64,000 nt of DNA from Gongronella butleri (taxonomy: Eukaryota > Mucoromycota > Mucoromycetes > Mucorales > Cunninghamellaceae), in contig JAIWZP010000051.1 of the NCBI GenBank assembly GCA_025201375.1, positions 147,221 to 211,220 of the forward strand, read 5' to 3'. Below are positions 51,349-63,194 of the stretch, piece by piece. The notes below the pieces were generated by a model that saw only the letters and a program-made list of their open reading frames with translations, was not told where the DNA came from and made no database searches. The position numbers were made by a program, and so were the translations under genes. Position 1 is the first letter of the stretch. Each line of letters starts with the position of its first letter.

Positions 51349-51769
51349 ATTTTAAAGAGACAAAAAGTCAACCAAGAGAAAAAGAAATGAAAAAGGAGAC
51401 AATGATCAAATGCGCAAGTTGGCAGAATCGGGCTTTATGGCGTGAATGGCGCGGTTGTCTTTGGATGACGTTGACCCAAAAAGGGGCGCCGCGTCTCTCA
51501 TGCAATTTTGCCCCGTTTAAACTCACTTGTCGAGCTCTTTCAACCTTTTGCCTTGGGGTGCCAACTTTTTCATTGCGTGGCAAAAATGAAGTTCCAGGCC
51601 CTTTGTTCCTCGTTTTACTTGATTTCTGCTCTCTTTTGCTCTTTTTCCTAGTAATTTATCGCTCGTTTTTACTTTTTTCAAGGTTTGTGTGAGCGCATTT
51701 GTGACCCCTGTGGATTGCTTGGCCTTGGCGGCCACCGCCAGCAATTCATGGCATTGGCAAAGCAAGTAT
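51349..51769. other. UFD1 upstream region
   Basis: Promoter side of UFD1. The stretch 51689-51770 has an open frame that runs into repeat family A and that I do not recognise. Confidence 0.4.
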
Positions 51770-52880
51770 CATGTGACCACAAGAGGCATGCAAGCCAAAG
51801 TGACACGTGCCATCCGCAATGTCGCAACAATGGCTGCTTTTGATGCCAATGCCGCTGCACATAGCCAACCGCCTCCCCATGGTGTGTCTCGTCATGCTGA
51901 AAAAATGGATCGATATGAATCGATATCGTCGTGTTTTGCATTTTTTCTAGAATAATAGCCTAAATTGCATATTGCTCGAGATGCTACTTGGCTGACGCGG
52001 GGTTTTCATCGTGTTTTCATCGATTCCGCGCTTTCTCGTTCAAATGAGCCCACTTTTGTGGCAGTGCGGCCACTGGATGGCGCGCAACCACAATTCTCGA
52101 AAATGGCGATTTTTCCAAGGGGTGCAGTCGAGGATATGGAAAATGCAAAATTTAGGTCTTCAGATTGTCATGCCATTCAACCACATGGTAGTGTCCCATC
52201 ATTCATCGACGGAAACACAATAGAAATCAGTAGTCCATTAGCTGGTTTGCGCAAAAAGCGCGTTTTAGGTCTTGTTTTCAGCACAAGGCTATTTCAATGA
52301 AAAGTACCTGGATCTCGATGAAACGCACATCACCAGAAAGAGAAGAGCTTGCTGCATACCTGGACATGGGTGATCATTGAAAAAAGCGATTTTTGGTATT
52401 TTAAACGCGGTTTGAAAATCATAGGCAATTTTCGACGCGTGATAAATCGCGTCAAACGTCGGGTTTCACGCGCCTATTTCTGTACATACCACGCATCTGG
52501 AGTGTCTCTTGCGGTTGGATGTGTCAGCGCAGCTCTATGAACATATTTTTCCTGTGAAATTTGCAGTTGAAATTTGAACGAAAATTGCTCGTTGCTCGCA
52601 AACGAGCAGATCAATCGCGCTCTTTTTGCCCAATTCCGGCGTTTTACCATGCAATATCCCTTGTGTGCAAGTTTGGTGTGATTCTGCTGACCTACTTTTT
52701 CGATTTCATCTGGGCGGCTCAAACAGCTCGTTTTTTGCATTTCATGTAGCGCGCCCCCAATGACTTTTGGCAGCTGCACGTCATATTCTATCCTGGATTT
52801 CTAGCTCGCCATTTCACGTTGCGATGTGTTTCGCGGCGCTCCAGTGCCTGGTTGATCAGCCGCAGCTGTTTTTTTTGTCA
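51770..52880 (+). repeat. Dispersed repeat family A, copy 2
   Basis: Counterpart of 7150-8265 in the same orientation, with the same ordered landmarks (CTCGTTCAAATGAGCCC, CCAAGGGGTGCAGTCGA, GGGTGATCATTGAAAAAA, TGTGCAAGTTTGGTGTG, CATGTAGCGCGCCCC, CCATTTCACGTTGCGATGTG). No intact frame and no terminal repeats recognised. Confidence 0.8.
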
Positions 52881-53883
52881 AAATTAACAATTTAAAGAGT
52901 ATCTCTGTACAAACGTGTCCAAATGGTCCAAACTTGAAAGAGACGTGAAGAGAGGCATGAAACCAAGGATGACCAATTTTCTCGGCACTTGGATTAATGC
53001 AGTCCTGTGACACTGCCTATTAATTACAACAATATCAATCAACACGCTATATCTCTCCGAGATCACTACTAAATCATCCCACACCAGCAAATATTTTTAT
53101 CTTCTCCAATCCCTCGATCATATGAAAAATTCCTCTTGCTTTGACTGGTCTTATTCTCGTAGGTAAACGACAAATACGCAATAGTTGCCTATTTTACGCT
53201 TTTGGATAAAATTCTTTTGGAGAACCTGTTCAAATAGTCAGTCAGCATACTCCATTGACCAAGAGTAGCAGCTGTTGATCCAGTTTTGAGAGACATTAAA
53301 CAGCTGCAACATCAGAAATCTGTCAAATTGGTGCATTTTGGCATTTTGATGCCTTGCCTTTCTCCAATGAGTAACTTTGAGGCTTCAAATTCAGGGCAGT
53401 GCTTTCAATAATCATGATGGACAACAGGTTTAAATTTGACAGCGATCAATACATTATAACACCAGCAAATTTGAATGGATGTGATTTAGATAGAGCGCTG
53501 ATGCATTTTTGCTGCATAATTCCTGGGCTGAGATGTGTTTTTAAACCGTTCTGAAGATGCTTTGCTATTTGTTAGTCTCGACGTGTGCAGTAAAAGTGCA
53601 CATCGGTTGAGTGTTGCAGGAAAAAATCACGATAAATTTTTTTTCCGTATCTGATCATTCGCCAAGGACTTTTTTACTGTTTATCAATAGATCAACCGTT
53701 CGATTCAATTATTCCAAGACTTCTCTTTCAAATGAGTCTACTCTTACAACGCGGCAATGGTTGAAAGGCATGCAATGAAAGTTTTTGAAATTGTGCACTT
53801 TTTCCAAGGGGAATCAGTCGCGGATTTGTGCAAAAGAGGGGTTTTATTCATGCACGCTAAAGTCCAAGATCTCAAACTAGGTG
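52881..53883. other. AT-rich gene-poor region with a repeat A core
   Basis: No gene recognised. A further, diverged repeat A core sits at 53725-53830 (TTTCAAATGAGTCTACTC ... CCAAGGGGAATCAGTCG), directly before the WD40 remnant. Confidence 0.5.
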
Positions 53884-55005
53884 TTATGTCTTTTGAGAGC
53901 AGCGAAATAAAAAAAAGCAAGATGAGCCTAAGTTATTCTTGTATCCCTTCATTTGCGTGACTTGCCTGTAGACGGTGGCAATGCAGCGGTGCTCATCAAA
54001 GGCAACCGTCAAGATATTGAGTACTTTGGGGATAAGGGTGGCAATGAGGCTGCCGTCCTTGATGTTCCACACTTTGATGCCGCCGCTCTTTTGGTCACAA
54101 ATAATGAGTTTTTCGTTGTCATGTTGGATGCACATGGGTGTGCCTTGAATGGTTTGGCGACAAGAGCCTGTTTCAATGTCCCAGACGCGCACCGTCGCGT
54201 TGCCCATGGACGCACTGATAAGGTGATCCGGAGAGAGGTCAAAAAGCGAAGCAAGGGAATTGGTATGCTCTTTGAGGACCTTGATACAATGGCCTGTGGC
54301 AAGGTCCCAAATGTGAACGGCACCACCCATGGCAATGCTCAAGCAGCGATTTTGCTTGGGATCAATGATCACCTTGTAAGGCGATTTCTCGTGGCCCTCC
54401 ATTTGGTGAATTAGCTGCCCAGTCTCAAGATTCCATACACACACCGTATTGTCTAAACTGCAGCTGACGACTGTGTTGCCGTGTGTTGCAATGGCCATTA
54501 CCCAGCTTTCGTGGTTCCTCAGCGTGTGCTTTAACTACGGATTGACGCCTGCGTCGCAAAAAGGCGCGTCCATGACTGGATTGGGCAGCCGCCACACGCG
54601 TAGCGTGTTGTCGTCCGACGCCGAGACAACCCATGGCTCTGCTGGTTGCATGCGGCCGTCAATAAGCTTGGGCATGACGATATTCACGCTGCGGACCGCC
54701 TTTTCATGCTCGCGAAAGACGTGTGTGCATTTGCCCTTGGCAATGTCCCACACTCGAACAGTGTAATCTTCGGCACTACTGACCAGTGTGTTGCCCACGT
54801 ATTTCAGATCCCACAGACCGGCTTTGTGGCCCTCTAGTGTGCGCAAGTGTCGTCCCGTCTGGATGCCATAGATATCGATCAAATTGTCGTCCATTCCCGC
54901 AATCATCTTCTCATCGTCGAATTGCAGGCAAGCCGCTAGATTCAGTCGACGCGCACCTTTCACGTGTGTGCGTCTGAAGCGTCCTAGCTGCCAATTGTCC
55001 CGCAG
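53884..55005 (-). pseudogene. F-box-type WD40 repeat gene, broken (in-frame stop, no F-box)
   Basis: Seven or so WD40 blades read leftward: DNWQLGRFRRTHVKG, LEGHKAGLWDLKYVGN, FREHEKAVRSVNIV, NHESWVMAIATHGNTVV, EGHEKSPYKVIID, KEHTNSLASLFDLSPD, and KVLNILTVAFDEHR. The opening NWxxGRFR-type segment is what follows the F-box in Cdc4/Fbxw-like ubiquitin-ligase adaptors, but no F-box is visible upstream. A TAG at 54535-54537 interrupts a blade between AGVNP and LKHTLRNHESWV in the same frame, with no intron that could remove it. Both faults suggest a pseudogene, although two shorter products could still be made. Confidence 0.78.
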
Positions 55006-55034
55006 CGGATCGATCTTTTGTTTTTTTTTCGGTA

Positions 55035-55440
55035 GTTTCTAGCGTATCATCAAGACAATTTGCGCCTTGAGCCTCAACAAAGGGCCTGTCGCCATCAATG
55101 CTAACGGATGCGGCTCGGGCGCTAAAATCAGTGGTCAGATGCGGCTGTGAAGAGACGCGACACGTCTTTTTCTTTTCTTGAAACGCGTTTTTCTCATGCT
55201 GGTCGCTTACTTTTGTGGTTTGACCTCTGCTGTCCTGGCTTCATGAATATTGCCATTGTCATTGATGTCAATGGTATCGTTTTGCGTCAGCATTGAGAAA
55301 CTGCGCGTCGCGTTCTCGAGCCTGAGAAAAAAACGAGATCAGTCCATCCAATTGCTCCGAATTGCATGCCCTTGACACATACATCGCCCGTGTATTGTTA
55401 TTCTCGAAATTAATAGCTTGAGTCTGCTGGCGGAAACAAG
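55035..55440 (-). pseudogene. Decayed partial copy of UFD1
   Basis: On the minus strand, LENATRSFSMLTQNDTIDIN lines up with LENALRNFSTLTLGDVIEIN of UFD1, preceded by TQAINFENNNTRAM (against PQSTNFLDISDPKAV) with the exon junction at the same place, and followed by EVKPQ (against DVKPH). The rest of UFD1 is missing. The fragment abuts the WD40 remnant, so the two broken genes are adjacent and on the same strand. I infer a duplication of the UFD1 locus about 5 kb away followed by decay. Confidence 0.75.
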
Positions 55441-56169
55441 AAAAAAGAAGGATTTTTCATGAAAATGGCCAAAAGTGGTAGAAAGAAAGCTGTGGTGGTG
55501 CTCTGACGTGGCTGGAAAGAAAAGGGAACATATAGTGTACCATTTTTAACCACAAAGATGAACAAATGAAAAGAAAAAAGGGTGCCTGAAATCACAAAAA
55601 TTGGTGTCAAATAAGGGACTGTGATGGCAAATGGGCAAGTTATTAATATCATATCTCGGGTCACCCAAAAAGGAGGCGCTCGGCGTTTCTCTTACATTTA
55701 CAGTGGCCCGTGGTCTGACGAGTCCATGACAACGACACATTGCTTTTCAGATTTCTGGGACGTTTTTCTTGTTTTTCTTGGTTTTTTCTTGGTTTTTTTT
55801 TCTTGTTTTTCTGAGCCATTTTGACGGTGCCGTTGCCTCTCTGGATGAAATGATCATAGCGGCCAGGCGACGATCATGTGACCAAGGTACATTTTCAGCC
55901 AAGGTGGCACGAGACATCAGGAAGTGTCGTTTTTTGGCCGAGGTTGCCCCTCACGATTCAAAAAATGGCGTTTGAAAAGGCGCATTGCCAGATTCGGAAG
56001 TCCGACAATGCCAATTTGCGGTTTCTTTTTTTTTTTCGTTTCTCCCCCCTCCCCTTTTTTTTTTCCCTCGTTTCTTCTCGCTTCTTCCTCGTTTTTCCTC
56101 TTTTCTCGCCTTTTCGTCGTCGTCCCTTCTTTGTCTCCTTGTCTTTTCCTCTTTTTCTTTTATTTGCCA
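55441..56169. other. Upstream region of the GRAM gene
   Basis: Contains a stretch at 55865-55925 resembling the beginning of the segment at 51770 (ATCATGTGACCA ... GCCAAGGTGGCACG), then CT-rich promoter sequence up to the start codon. No gene seen. Confidence 0.4.
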
Positions 56170-57705
56170 ATGGATGAGCCGACCACGCCCTTGCCGTCAC
56201 ACGCGTCCGAGCCGCCGGTGTCGTCGTCCGACTCGCCGGCCGCGTATGGCTCGTCGTCCGGGTTCCCGACCGCGTACCAGGAGCTCGAAAAGTCGCTCAC
56301 CACATCTACTTGCACGCTGTCTCACGATGGGTTTGAGTCGACGTTGTCGCTGCCCGAGAATTGCACGCACTCGTCTTCAAAAGACAATGCCTATTTCCAC
56401 TCGCTCTTTAAAAGCGTCCCCGAGGAGGACCACCTTCTGGACTGTAATGGCTGGACTGGGCTATTCATAAAAACGAGCCTATTTTAATCACACCACTTGA
56501 CTTTTTTTTTTTAGGGTACAAATGTGCACTTCATCGAGACATCTTGCTGCAGGGCCATTTGTACGTGTCCGAGCGCCATGTGTGCTTTCATTCCAATATT
56601 TTTGGCTGGGTCACGAACGTAAGCATTCAAAAAGAAGAAGATGAGAAAAAAAAAGGAGATGACATGCACGACACGCCGACGACGCCCCCATCCCTTACTT
56701 TTGTTTCTTTTTTTTTTCTTTCTTTCTTTTTTTTTTTTTTTTACTAGTTGGTAATCCAATACTCAGAAATCACAGCCATTGAACGTCGGATGACGGCAAT
56801 GGTCATACCCAATGGCATTCAAATCAACACCCAGCATGCCAAGGTATTGTGAAAAAATGATGATTTTGCCCTTTTTTTTGCGCAGGCCATTCACGCTTTC
56901 CTGCCCCGCCCTTTTTTCTTTCTTTCTCGCCAATTGACTTTTCTAGCATACCTTTGCGTCCTTCATCTATCGTGAGGCGGCGTACATGCAGCTCATTGCG
57001 TTGTGGGAGCGGCACCAACAGCCGACGTCTACGCCACAGGCCGCATTGGACGATTCATGGGATTCGGAGGCGTCGTCCGGCACGGACAGCGACGACGAAG
57101 ACGAAGACGAGGACGAATTGGACGAGGACGATGACGAAAACGACGATTTGCACGCTAATGGCCATGTCGCTGTGGTTGGCGCGCCCAATGGCACGCTTGG
57201 CGGCGCGTCTTTGATGCCGGCGACAAGCCAAGGCAAGCCCAGTGCGCGGCGCGTTCCCAATGATATCCATGTGACTAATAAGAAGCGAGCGCGGCGACAC
57301 AAACGATCAAAGTCAGCCACGTCCGCACGCTCAGCATCGGTGTCGCCATCCTTGCCCTCATCGTCGTCGTCGTCGGGGGCCATGTGGCACAAAGTCGCGT
57401 GGAAACCCGTGGTCCTTGCGTTCTTGATTCTGCATACCCTTTGGATGCTCAGGCAATGGGCAAAAATGGAGCAATCATGGCAAAGCCAGCTCACATCACC
57501 ACCAAAACATAATTTCCACCATGGTGACGCCGACGACGACGGCTTCATTGCCTCGCTTTACGATCAATCCCAGCACCATCGCATGTACCAACGCCTGGAG
57601 CAGTTGAGGCAGCGCATGGACGACCTCAATCGCCAAATCCTTGATCAACAATGGCAATTGTATGACCTTTCCCCAACGCCTCCCCTCGACGATGATTCCC
57701 AATAA
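56170..57705 (+). CDS. GRAM-domain protein with single C-terminal membrane segment
   Basis: Four exons. The N-terminal 80 residues are Ser/Pro-rich. A GRAM domain follows: YFHSLFKSVPEEDHLLD, CALHRDILLQGHLYVSERHV, CFHSNIFGWVTN, IQYSEITAIERRMTAMVIPN and FASFIYREAAYMQLIALW. Then come an extremely acidic run (Asp/Glu, 57085-57150), a basic Ser-rich linker, one transmembrane helix (WKPVVLAFLILHTLWMLRQW) and a coiled-coil-like tail (RLEQLRQRMDDLNRQ). GRAM domains bind phosphoinositides or phosphatidylserine, and this layout resembles GRAMD2/3 or a Lam/Ysp protein without the sterol-carrying VASt domain. A tethering role at ER-plasma membrane contacts is an inference. Confidence 0.87.
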
Positions 57706-58685
57706 CAACATTTATCCCATTTTGCCTTGCGCCGCCCGCCCAAGGCAATGGAAGGGGGGAGGCAGTGAAAATAAAATAAAATATAAAAACCTTCTTTTTT
57801 TTTTGCTGCATCTCCATCCACCCCGGCCCCCCGTTCATGATCTCATTACGACGCTCCAATGGTCTTTTTTAGGTCGTTTGCTTTGTGTCACGCGGGCGGA
57901 GCAAGTCTCACTGCATAATGCTATTTTCAAAAGAACAATTGTATCCATTTTTGTCTCTGTGTTCCCGCGGACCGGCTATGGAGTCGACCGAAAAATCCCT
58001 TTTTGACATGCCCGCGACCTTTTTCATGATAATTCAGCTTGTTGGGTTCGTACATTTTGTCTCTGCGGTCGCTGCTAGTGAAAAAGGCAAGTCATCAAGC
58101 AAGTTGTGCATGTTTCATGCCAGATCACCCGATTTTAACAAACAGCACTAAAAAGGGCCTCTGTAAACATGCAATTGGATCATCTGCAGTCCAAAAATGA
58201 TAAAAAAGATGAGCGCGAGCGATGCGGATGTTGGCTTGGCCATTAGCGCGTAAAAAAAAGAAATCATGGCCATTTTTGCTGCAAAAAGTAACCAAACCGC
58301 GAAATGAGCGCATTTAAAGCAGTGTTAACCGGTGCATCTCTATTCGCGGCGACAATTTCCATCCAGGCACGACGCTCTGCAACCCCCTGAATCGCCATTC
58401 CCAATACGATGGTCGCAAAATAATGGGTTTCCGTGCGTTTTGCGGCCAACACCGAAACTTGAGATGCTCAAATGGGACCGCCGTGCTGTAGACGCCTCTC
58501 AATTTGTACACGAAATCACCACGAACGCGGTGTACATGTTGATTTTGCGCGGTGCAAAGCGCTTCTCTGCTACAAAAAAATAATGATTTTGATTCTTTTT
58601 TTCTTTAATTTGCACATGGGAAAAAGGAAGGAAAGATGCGCGAGTTGGGTGGGTGATGTCGTGAGATGAAGGAGGAGACGCGTTG
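57706..58685. other. Convergent region with unidentified coding-like frame
   Basis: Lies between two 3' ends. A minus-strand frame at about 58264-58490 has the composition of a real alpha-helical exon (LGMAIQGVAERRAWMEIVAA) but no start or context. A plus-strand frame at 57978-58151 has a hydrophobic segment. Neither is recognised. Confidence 0.35.
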
Positions 58686-60332
58686 CTATCGTGAAACGTA
58701 TCGTGCCCAAGCAACGAGGTCAACGCGCTCAGAGTTGGCGGTCAAATAGACGTGTTTCTAAACAAAAGGGATGAGAACGTCTCGATATCACACACTCAAA
58801 TCGCGTCACTCTCCATCCTTGAACTCTACTTACCATCAAATCACTCGGCGTTGCTCGTAGTTTGACATCCTTGATCAGACTAGAAAAAAGGAGAAAAAAC
58901 CGAGAAAAAAAAGAGACGCATGAGCAAAACTCGACTCAATGCAGCCGCCATGGTCGCCATGAGAATCTTACCATTGATCAACAAACGATGTGAGATCCTG
59001 TGGGTATTTGTTGGGAGGGAACGTTGGGACGGGCTCATTGACAATGTGTTGCAACAGTTCAAAGATGGACAGAGTGGAGCCGTCGGCCGGGAATGGGAAT
59101 CGACCCTGTGCCAGCTCCATGATCGTGATGCCTAGGGACCACACGTCCGATTTGACCGAGTATGGCGATCCACGAATGCGCTCGGGCTAATGGTAAACAA
59201 AGAAAATGGGTGGAAATGAATATTTTATGGCCATTCATGCATGCATTCCGTCCCGTCCCATTTCCCATTGTTTCCATTTTTTCCCCCCACTTACACTCAT
59301 ATACGAGCTGGTGCCGACGAATGTATCTGCGACGGAATTGATCAACTGGCCCGACACGCCAAAATCGCAAAGCTTGATCTGGCCATTGGAGTTGACAAGG
59401 ACATTGGATGGCTTCAAATCTAGAGAAGAAAAAAAAAAAAGAGGGTTAGGGGGTGTGCCATTCCGTCCATTTCCGCGCGCAACTTGCCTCGATGAATGAT
59501 GCGGTGCGCGTCATACAAATATATTAAGCCGTCCACAATCTAAAAGGGAAAAAAGAGCGTGTCAATTAGGGATGCCATCACATGGGAACAATCAAAAATT
59601 CAAGGCAAACATACCGCGTAGCTAATCCTTTTCAGCACAGGAAGTGGCACTGGGCCATGGCGCTTGTAAATGGAGTCCAGGGACCTAAAAAGACATGAGT
59701 CCTCTGCGCATGCAATTCGACAGGGGGAAAAAAGGGAGAGCCAATTACCCGACTTCCATGTATTCCATGCAGATGGAGATATCGTCGCCCTCCATAAAGG
59801 CGCCATAGTAGCTGACAATGTGTTTCGAGTTGCAATCGTGTAAAAATTGCATTTCGCGCATGATTTGTTTTCGTACGGTGGCATTGGCCTGGATGTGGAT
59901 GATCTTTTGAGAGGAAGGGAAAAATAAAAAGAGGAAACCGTGAGCCATGGAAGCTGTCTTTTTTTGTCTTTTTTTTTTTTTTATCTTTGACCCATTTCGC
60001 CTTTTTCTTTCTTTCTTTCTTTTTTTTTTTTTTTTGGCTCATTATTGTACCTTGCGTGCCATGACGGTCTGCGTGCGTACGTGGAGAACCTTGCAGACGG
60101 TGCCGCCATTGCCACGTCCGAGCTCGTCGACAGTGTCAAAATCCTCGGGGCGCAAATCAAGGCGTAACTCTAATCCTATTTCAAGGTCGTTGAGCTTGTT
60201 GGTCACTTTGGTGGTGGTGGTGTCATCCTTTTGCTCGAGGTCCTGAGCCGTGCGGTTGATCACCACGGGCGAGTCGGTCAGCTTGAGGTTCTTGAAATTG
60301 CGTTTCTTTCGAAGCGGCGTCTTGGAAAGCAT
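58686..60332 (-). CDS. MAP kinase kinase (Ste7/Byr1/MEK type)
   Basis: Dual-specificity kinase activating a MAPK, most likely in a mating or morphogenesis pathway. It starts [20 protein letters not shown], where [11 protein letters not shown] has the form of a MAPK docking site. Kinase features in order: P-loop [16 protein letters not shown] (Lys), [53 protein letters not shown] (activation-loop Ser and Thr in SVADT), [20 protein letters not shown] and [14 protein letters not shown]. The last exon ends YVSR and a TAG at 58686. Around nine exons, about 370 residues. The MEK-specific SxxxT loop and docking site separate it from other kinases. Pbs2- or Mkk1-type identity is less likely but not excluded. 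Confidence 0.93.
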
Positions 60333-60839
60333 ATTTGACTTTTTCTATAGAGTGATAACAAAGGAGGGCAAAGAGGATGATGGCCAAAAGCTAAAAGTCA
60401 AAAACAAACGAGGCGAGTCGACAGAGACTGGAGGAGAAAAACAAAAGGGGGAATATCAAAAAAGAAAGAGCAAAATAAATAAAAGCACAAAAAAAAAGCA
60501 AAAACGGGAGGAGAAGACTACTAGGTGGTCTCTACAGGCTGTACAAAAGAGATCAACAGAGAAAGAAAGAGGGACAAAGGGGGACAAAAAAGAGTAATTG
60601 GGATTGAACAAAGGGCAAAAAAAAAAAAAGTTGCGTGTGGAGGCTCCGCCATGTTCCCCGCCCCCCCTTTTTTTTCTTGATCTTTTTTTAGGTTTCCGAT
60701 AATCCCCATGCACAGCCAATCCAAGTACAAAAAAAAGATAAAAAAAGCAGGTATCATCCAAGAGTTTTATTTTTCACGTCATGAAATGCAATTCACATAT
60801 AATACAAATGAGAGGATTGGGGTAAAAAAAAAAAAAGCC

Positions 60840-62481
60840 TTATGAGAGAGCCGCGAGCGATTGCCAGACCATGAGCTTTTGGCGCTCGAGGTGCAGTTGC
60901 GCCTTGACGTACTCTTGCATGGTGCCGATCATGTCACGCGCCATGTTTGACTTGTACTGGACCAAGTCTTGCTGCAAATTGTTATCAATGCGTTCGTAAT
61001 CGCGCAAACAGTGCTGCTCGTCGGCTCGTGCCTAATAAAGAAAAGAGAGAACAAAAGCAGGCGACGCGTCGCGACGCGTCAGAGGGCTTGTTTTTTGGAG
61101 GGGAGCGGAGCGCGTTTCGTATTTTTTGTGATATTTTACCTGCTCAAGATCGGCAATGACATCGGTGACCTGCTGTCTGTCAATGACGCTGGATGATTTC
61201 AATCGCTCTACGTGGCGCAGGCAGGATTCGGTATGTCTGTGGCTGTCCATGTATTCGGCAAAGGCCCTCATGCGGCGCTCCATGGACACCTTGGCGGCCA
61301 CCACATTGCTCATCTGGTATTCGACCTCCTCACCGAGAGTCTCGCTCAAAAGCAATCCCATCGAGTGCTCCGTGTCGGCGATCTTTTGCGTGCCCTTGGC
61401 CATTTGCTTGTGCACCCTGCAGAAAACAAAAAGAAAAGACGCGTCAGATGATTTGAAAGAAGCCGAATGTGCATTTGTGTTTTTTTTTTCGTACAAAAAG
61501 AGGCTCGGATCGCGCTCAATGGCACCATAGGCAATCCAGCTAGAGGCGAGATCAAGCCAAGTTTCTGACCACAAGACCATGGATGTCTTGAATGCGATGA
61601 GCTGTTGCTGTACGTCGATAAGGGAGGTGGCCCACAGATCAAGCAGCTCCACACTGGCATTGAACTCGGCCTCCATGTCGCGCTGCAGGTGATGGAACCC
61701 CGAAATCTTTTTTTGACGCCGCCGTGTCGGCAATTGTGGCCGGAACTAGCAAAAAAACGCGTCGTGAGCCCGAGTCTTTTTTTTTTTTTTTGATTTTTGA
61801 ACGTTACGCCGATCTCGCTTTCGATGAATTCGCGCAATCCATCGCTGGCAATGACGCGTGGGTGGTCTGCGAGTCTCTGCAGCCACAATTGGATGCGCAT
61901 ATCCCACACTTTGCGAGGATTTAGGTGACTTTGGCTATGTCTGTGGTCGAGCGACAAAGGCAATGTAGCGGCGGCGGCGTCATTTTCGCTCAGCGACGTC
62001 CTTGTGCTGCTTGCAGTTGTGCTTTCGGTGGTCATATGATGGTCAATGGGCGAGGGGGGCTCGGACGCGTGCTGTGGCCTTAGACCATCGGGTGTAAAAG
62101 TCACGTGGAGCCACCATTGCCTTGGGACCATGCGGCCGTCCTTGTCGTGGTGTGGCCGAGGACACACGGGCAGCACGTTCAACAGCACGTCATCAAGCGT
62201 CGCACCCAGGTGCCGCTCCAACTTCTTCAATTCGCTGTAATACCGTGGAAACCGCCGGTGCTTGTGTTTATACGTATCGAGATTCGTCTTTTTTAAATAA
62301 AAAAAGAAAAAAAGAAAAGAGCTCGTGTGAGCTCACACACCCACTCTCTATCTCTTTCGTTTCGCCTCGAGGTCCCTACGTTGGCGACAATCCAAAAGAC
62401 GGGGTCCTTGCGATTGTAGTCCACCGTGCTGATGGACAAATTCAAAGCGTGACAAGACGCAGCGGCAGGTGGACGAGCCAT
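60840..62481 (-). CDS. VPS17: PX-BAR sorting nexin, Vps17-like
   Basis: Visible order: a PX domain (STVDYNRKDPVFWIVANV, then TNLDTYKHKHRRFPRYYSEL, LERHLGATLDDVLLNVLP, LQRLADHPRVIASDGLREFI) with a Ser/Thr-rich insert, followed by a long helical region typical of a BAR domain (MEAEFNASVELLDLWATSLI, AKGTQKIADTEHSMGLLLSE, RRMRAFAEYMDSHRHTESCL, EYVKAQLHLERQKLMVWQSL). Vps17 pairs with Vps5 in the retromer complex to tubulate endosomes. Assignment to Vps17 rests on the KDPVFWIV-TNLDTYK style of the PX start and could instead be another SNX-BAR. The Met at about 62481 is the best visible start, but an upstream exon near 62640 may exist. Confidence 0.72.
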
Positions 62482-63194
62482 TAAAAAGACCTGACCCAGG
62501 TATGCGTGGCAAAAAAAAAAAAAAAAAAAAAGAAAAAGAAAGTAAGAGACAATGGAAAAAAAAAAGGCACTGTGTGCCCTTTTTTCTTGTGTTCCTTGCC
62601 ACATTGGCGGGGTTTCAATCCCCGATTCCGCCTCAAATTGATAAAGCACGTTCAATGGACGCGTCGCGACGCGATTTTCCAAGCTTCACACCGCGTGCAG
62701 TGCCGAGCATGCGCTGAAAAATCAATTTACACAAAAAGCGTGGATGACTCCCTGGAAAAATTTGCAAAATTGAAAAACGTTAGTGGATCGTCGTGAAACT
62801 TGGAGGCATGAAGGAACGCACCCCATCTTACCATAAGTGGGTGCCATTTAGAATACAAGGCGGATTTTGAAACCCGTCGTAAGTGGCCCACCTGAATAGG
62901 TTTCAGCCCTTCTTGGAACCTTTGCACCACTTTTCCCATCCTGACCTTCCCACACCTTCCCTCCAATTGGCCCACAGCTCCGCCAGACCGCCATATCCCC
63001 AATGAGCCTGCCCCCCCAAAGGTGCCACAGCAACACATCACTCCCATTGGTCCACAGAGCCGCGCGTATTCAATTTTGTATGCAAACCATTTGCAAAAAA
63101 AAAAAAAAAAGAAAGAGAAAGGTGACAAGAGGGACAACAGGCAAAGAAAAACAAAGACAAGCAAAGAGAATAAAGAGCATGATCAACAGATCCA
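62482..63194. promoter_or_regulatory. Upstream region of the sorting nexin gene
   Basis: Contains several CCAAT-type boxes (CCAATTGGCCC near 62968, CCCATTGGTCC near 63042), an A-run at 62510-62530 and GACGCGTCGCGACGCG at 62659. A possible short 5' exon of the nexin gene lies near 62600-62680. No separate gene seen. Confidence 0.45.

Noticed and set aside
54535..54537. TAG as a reassigned sense codon
   Set aside because: Other genes here, such as the MAPKK and Dre2, end at TAG in the expected place, so it is a normal stop.
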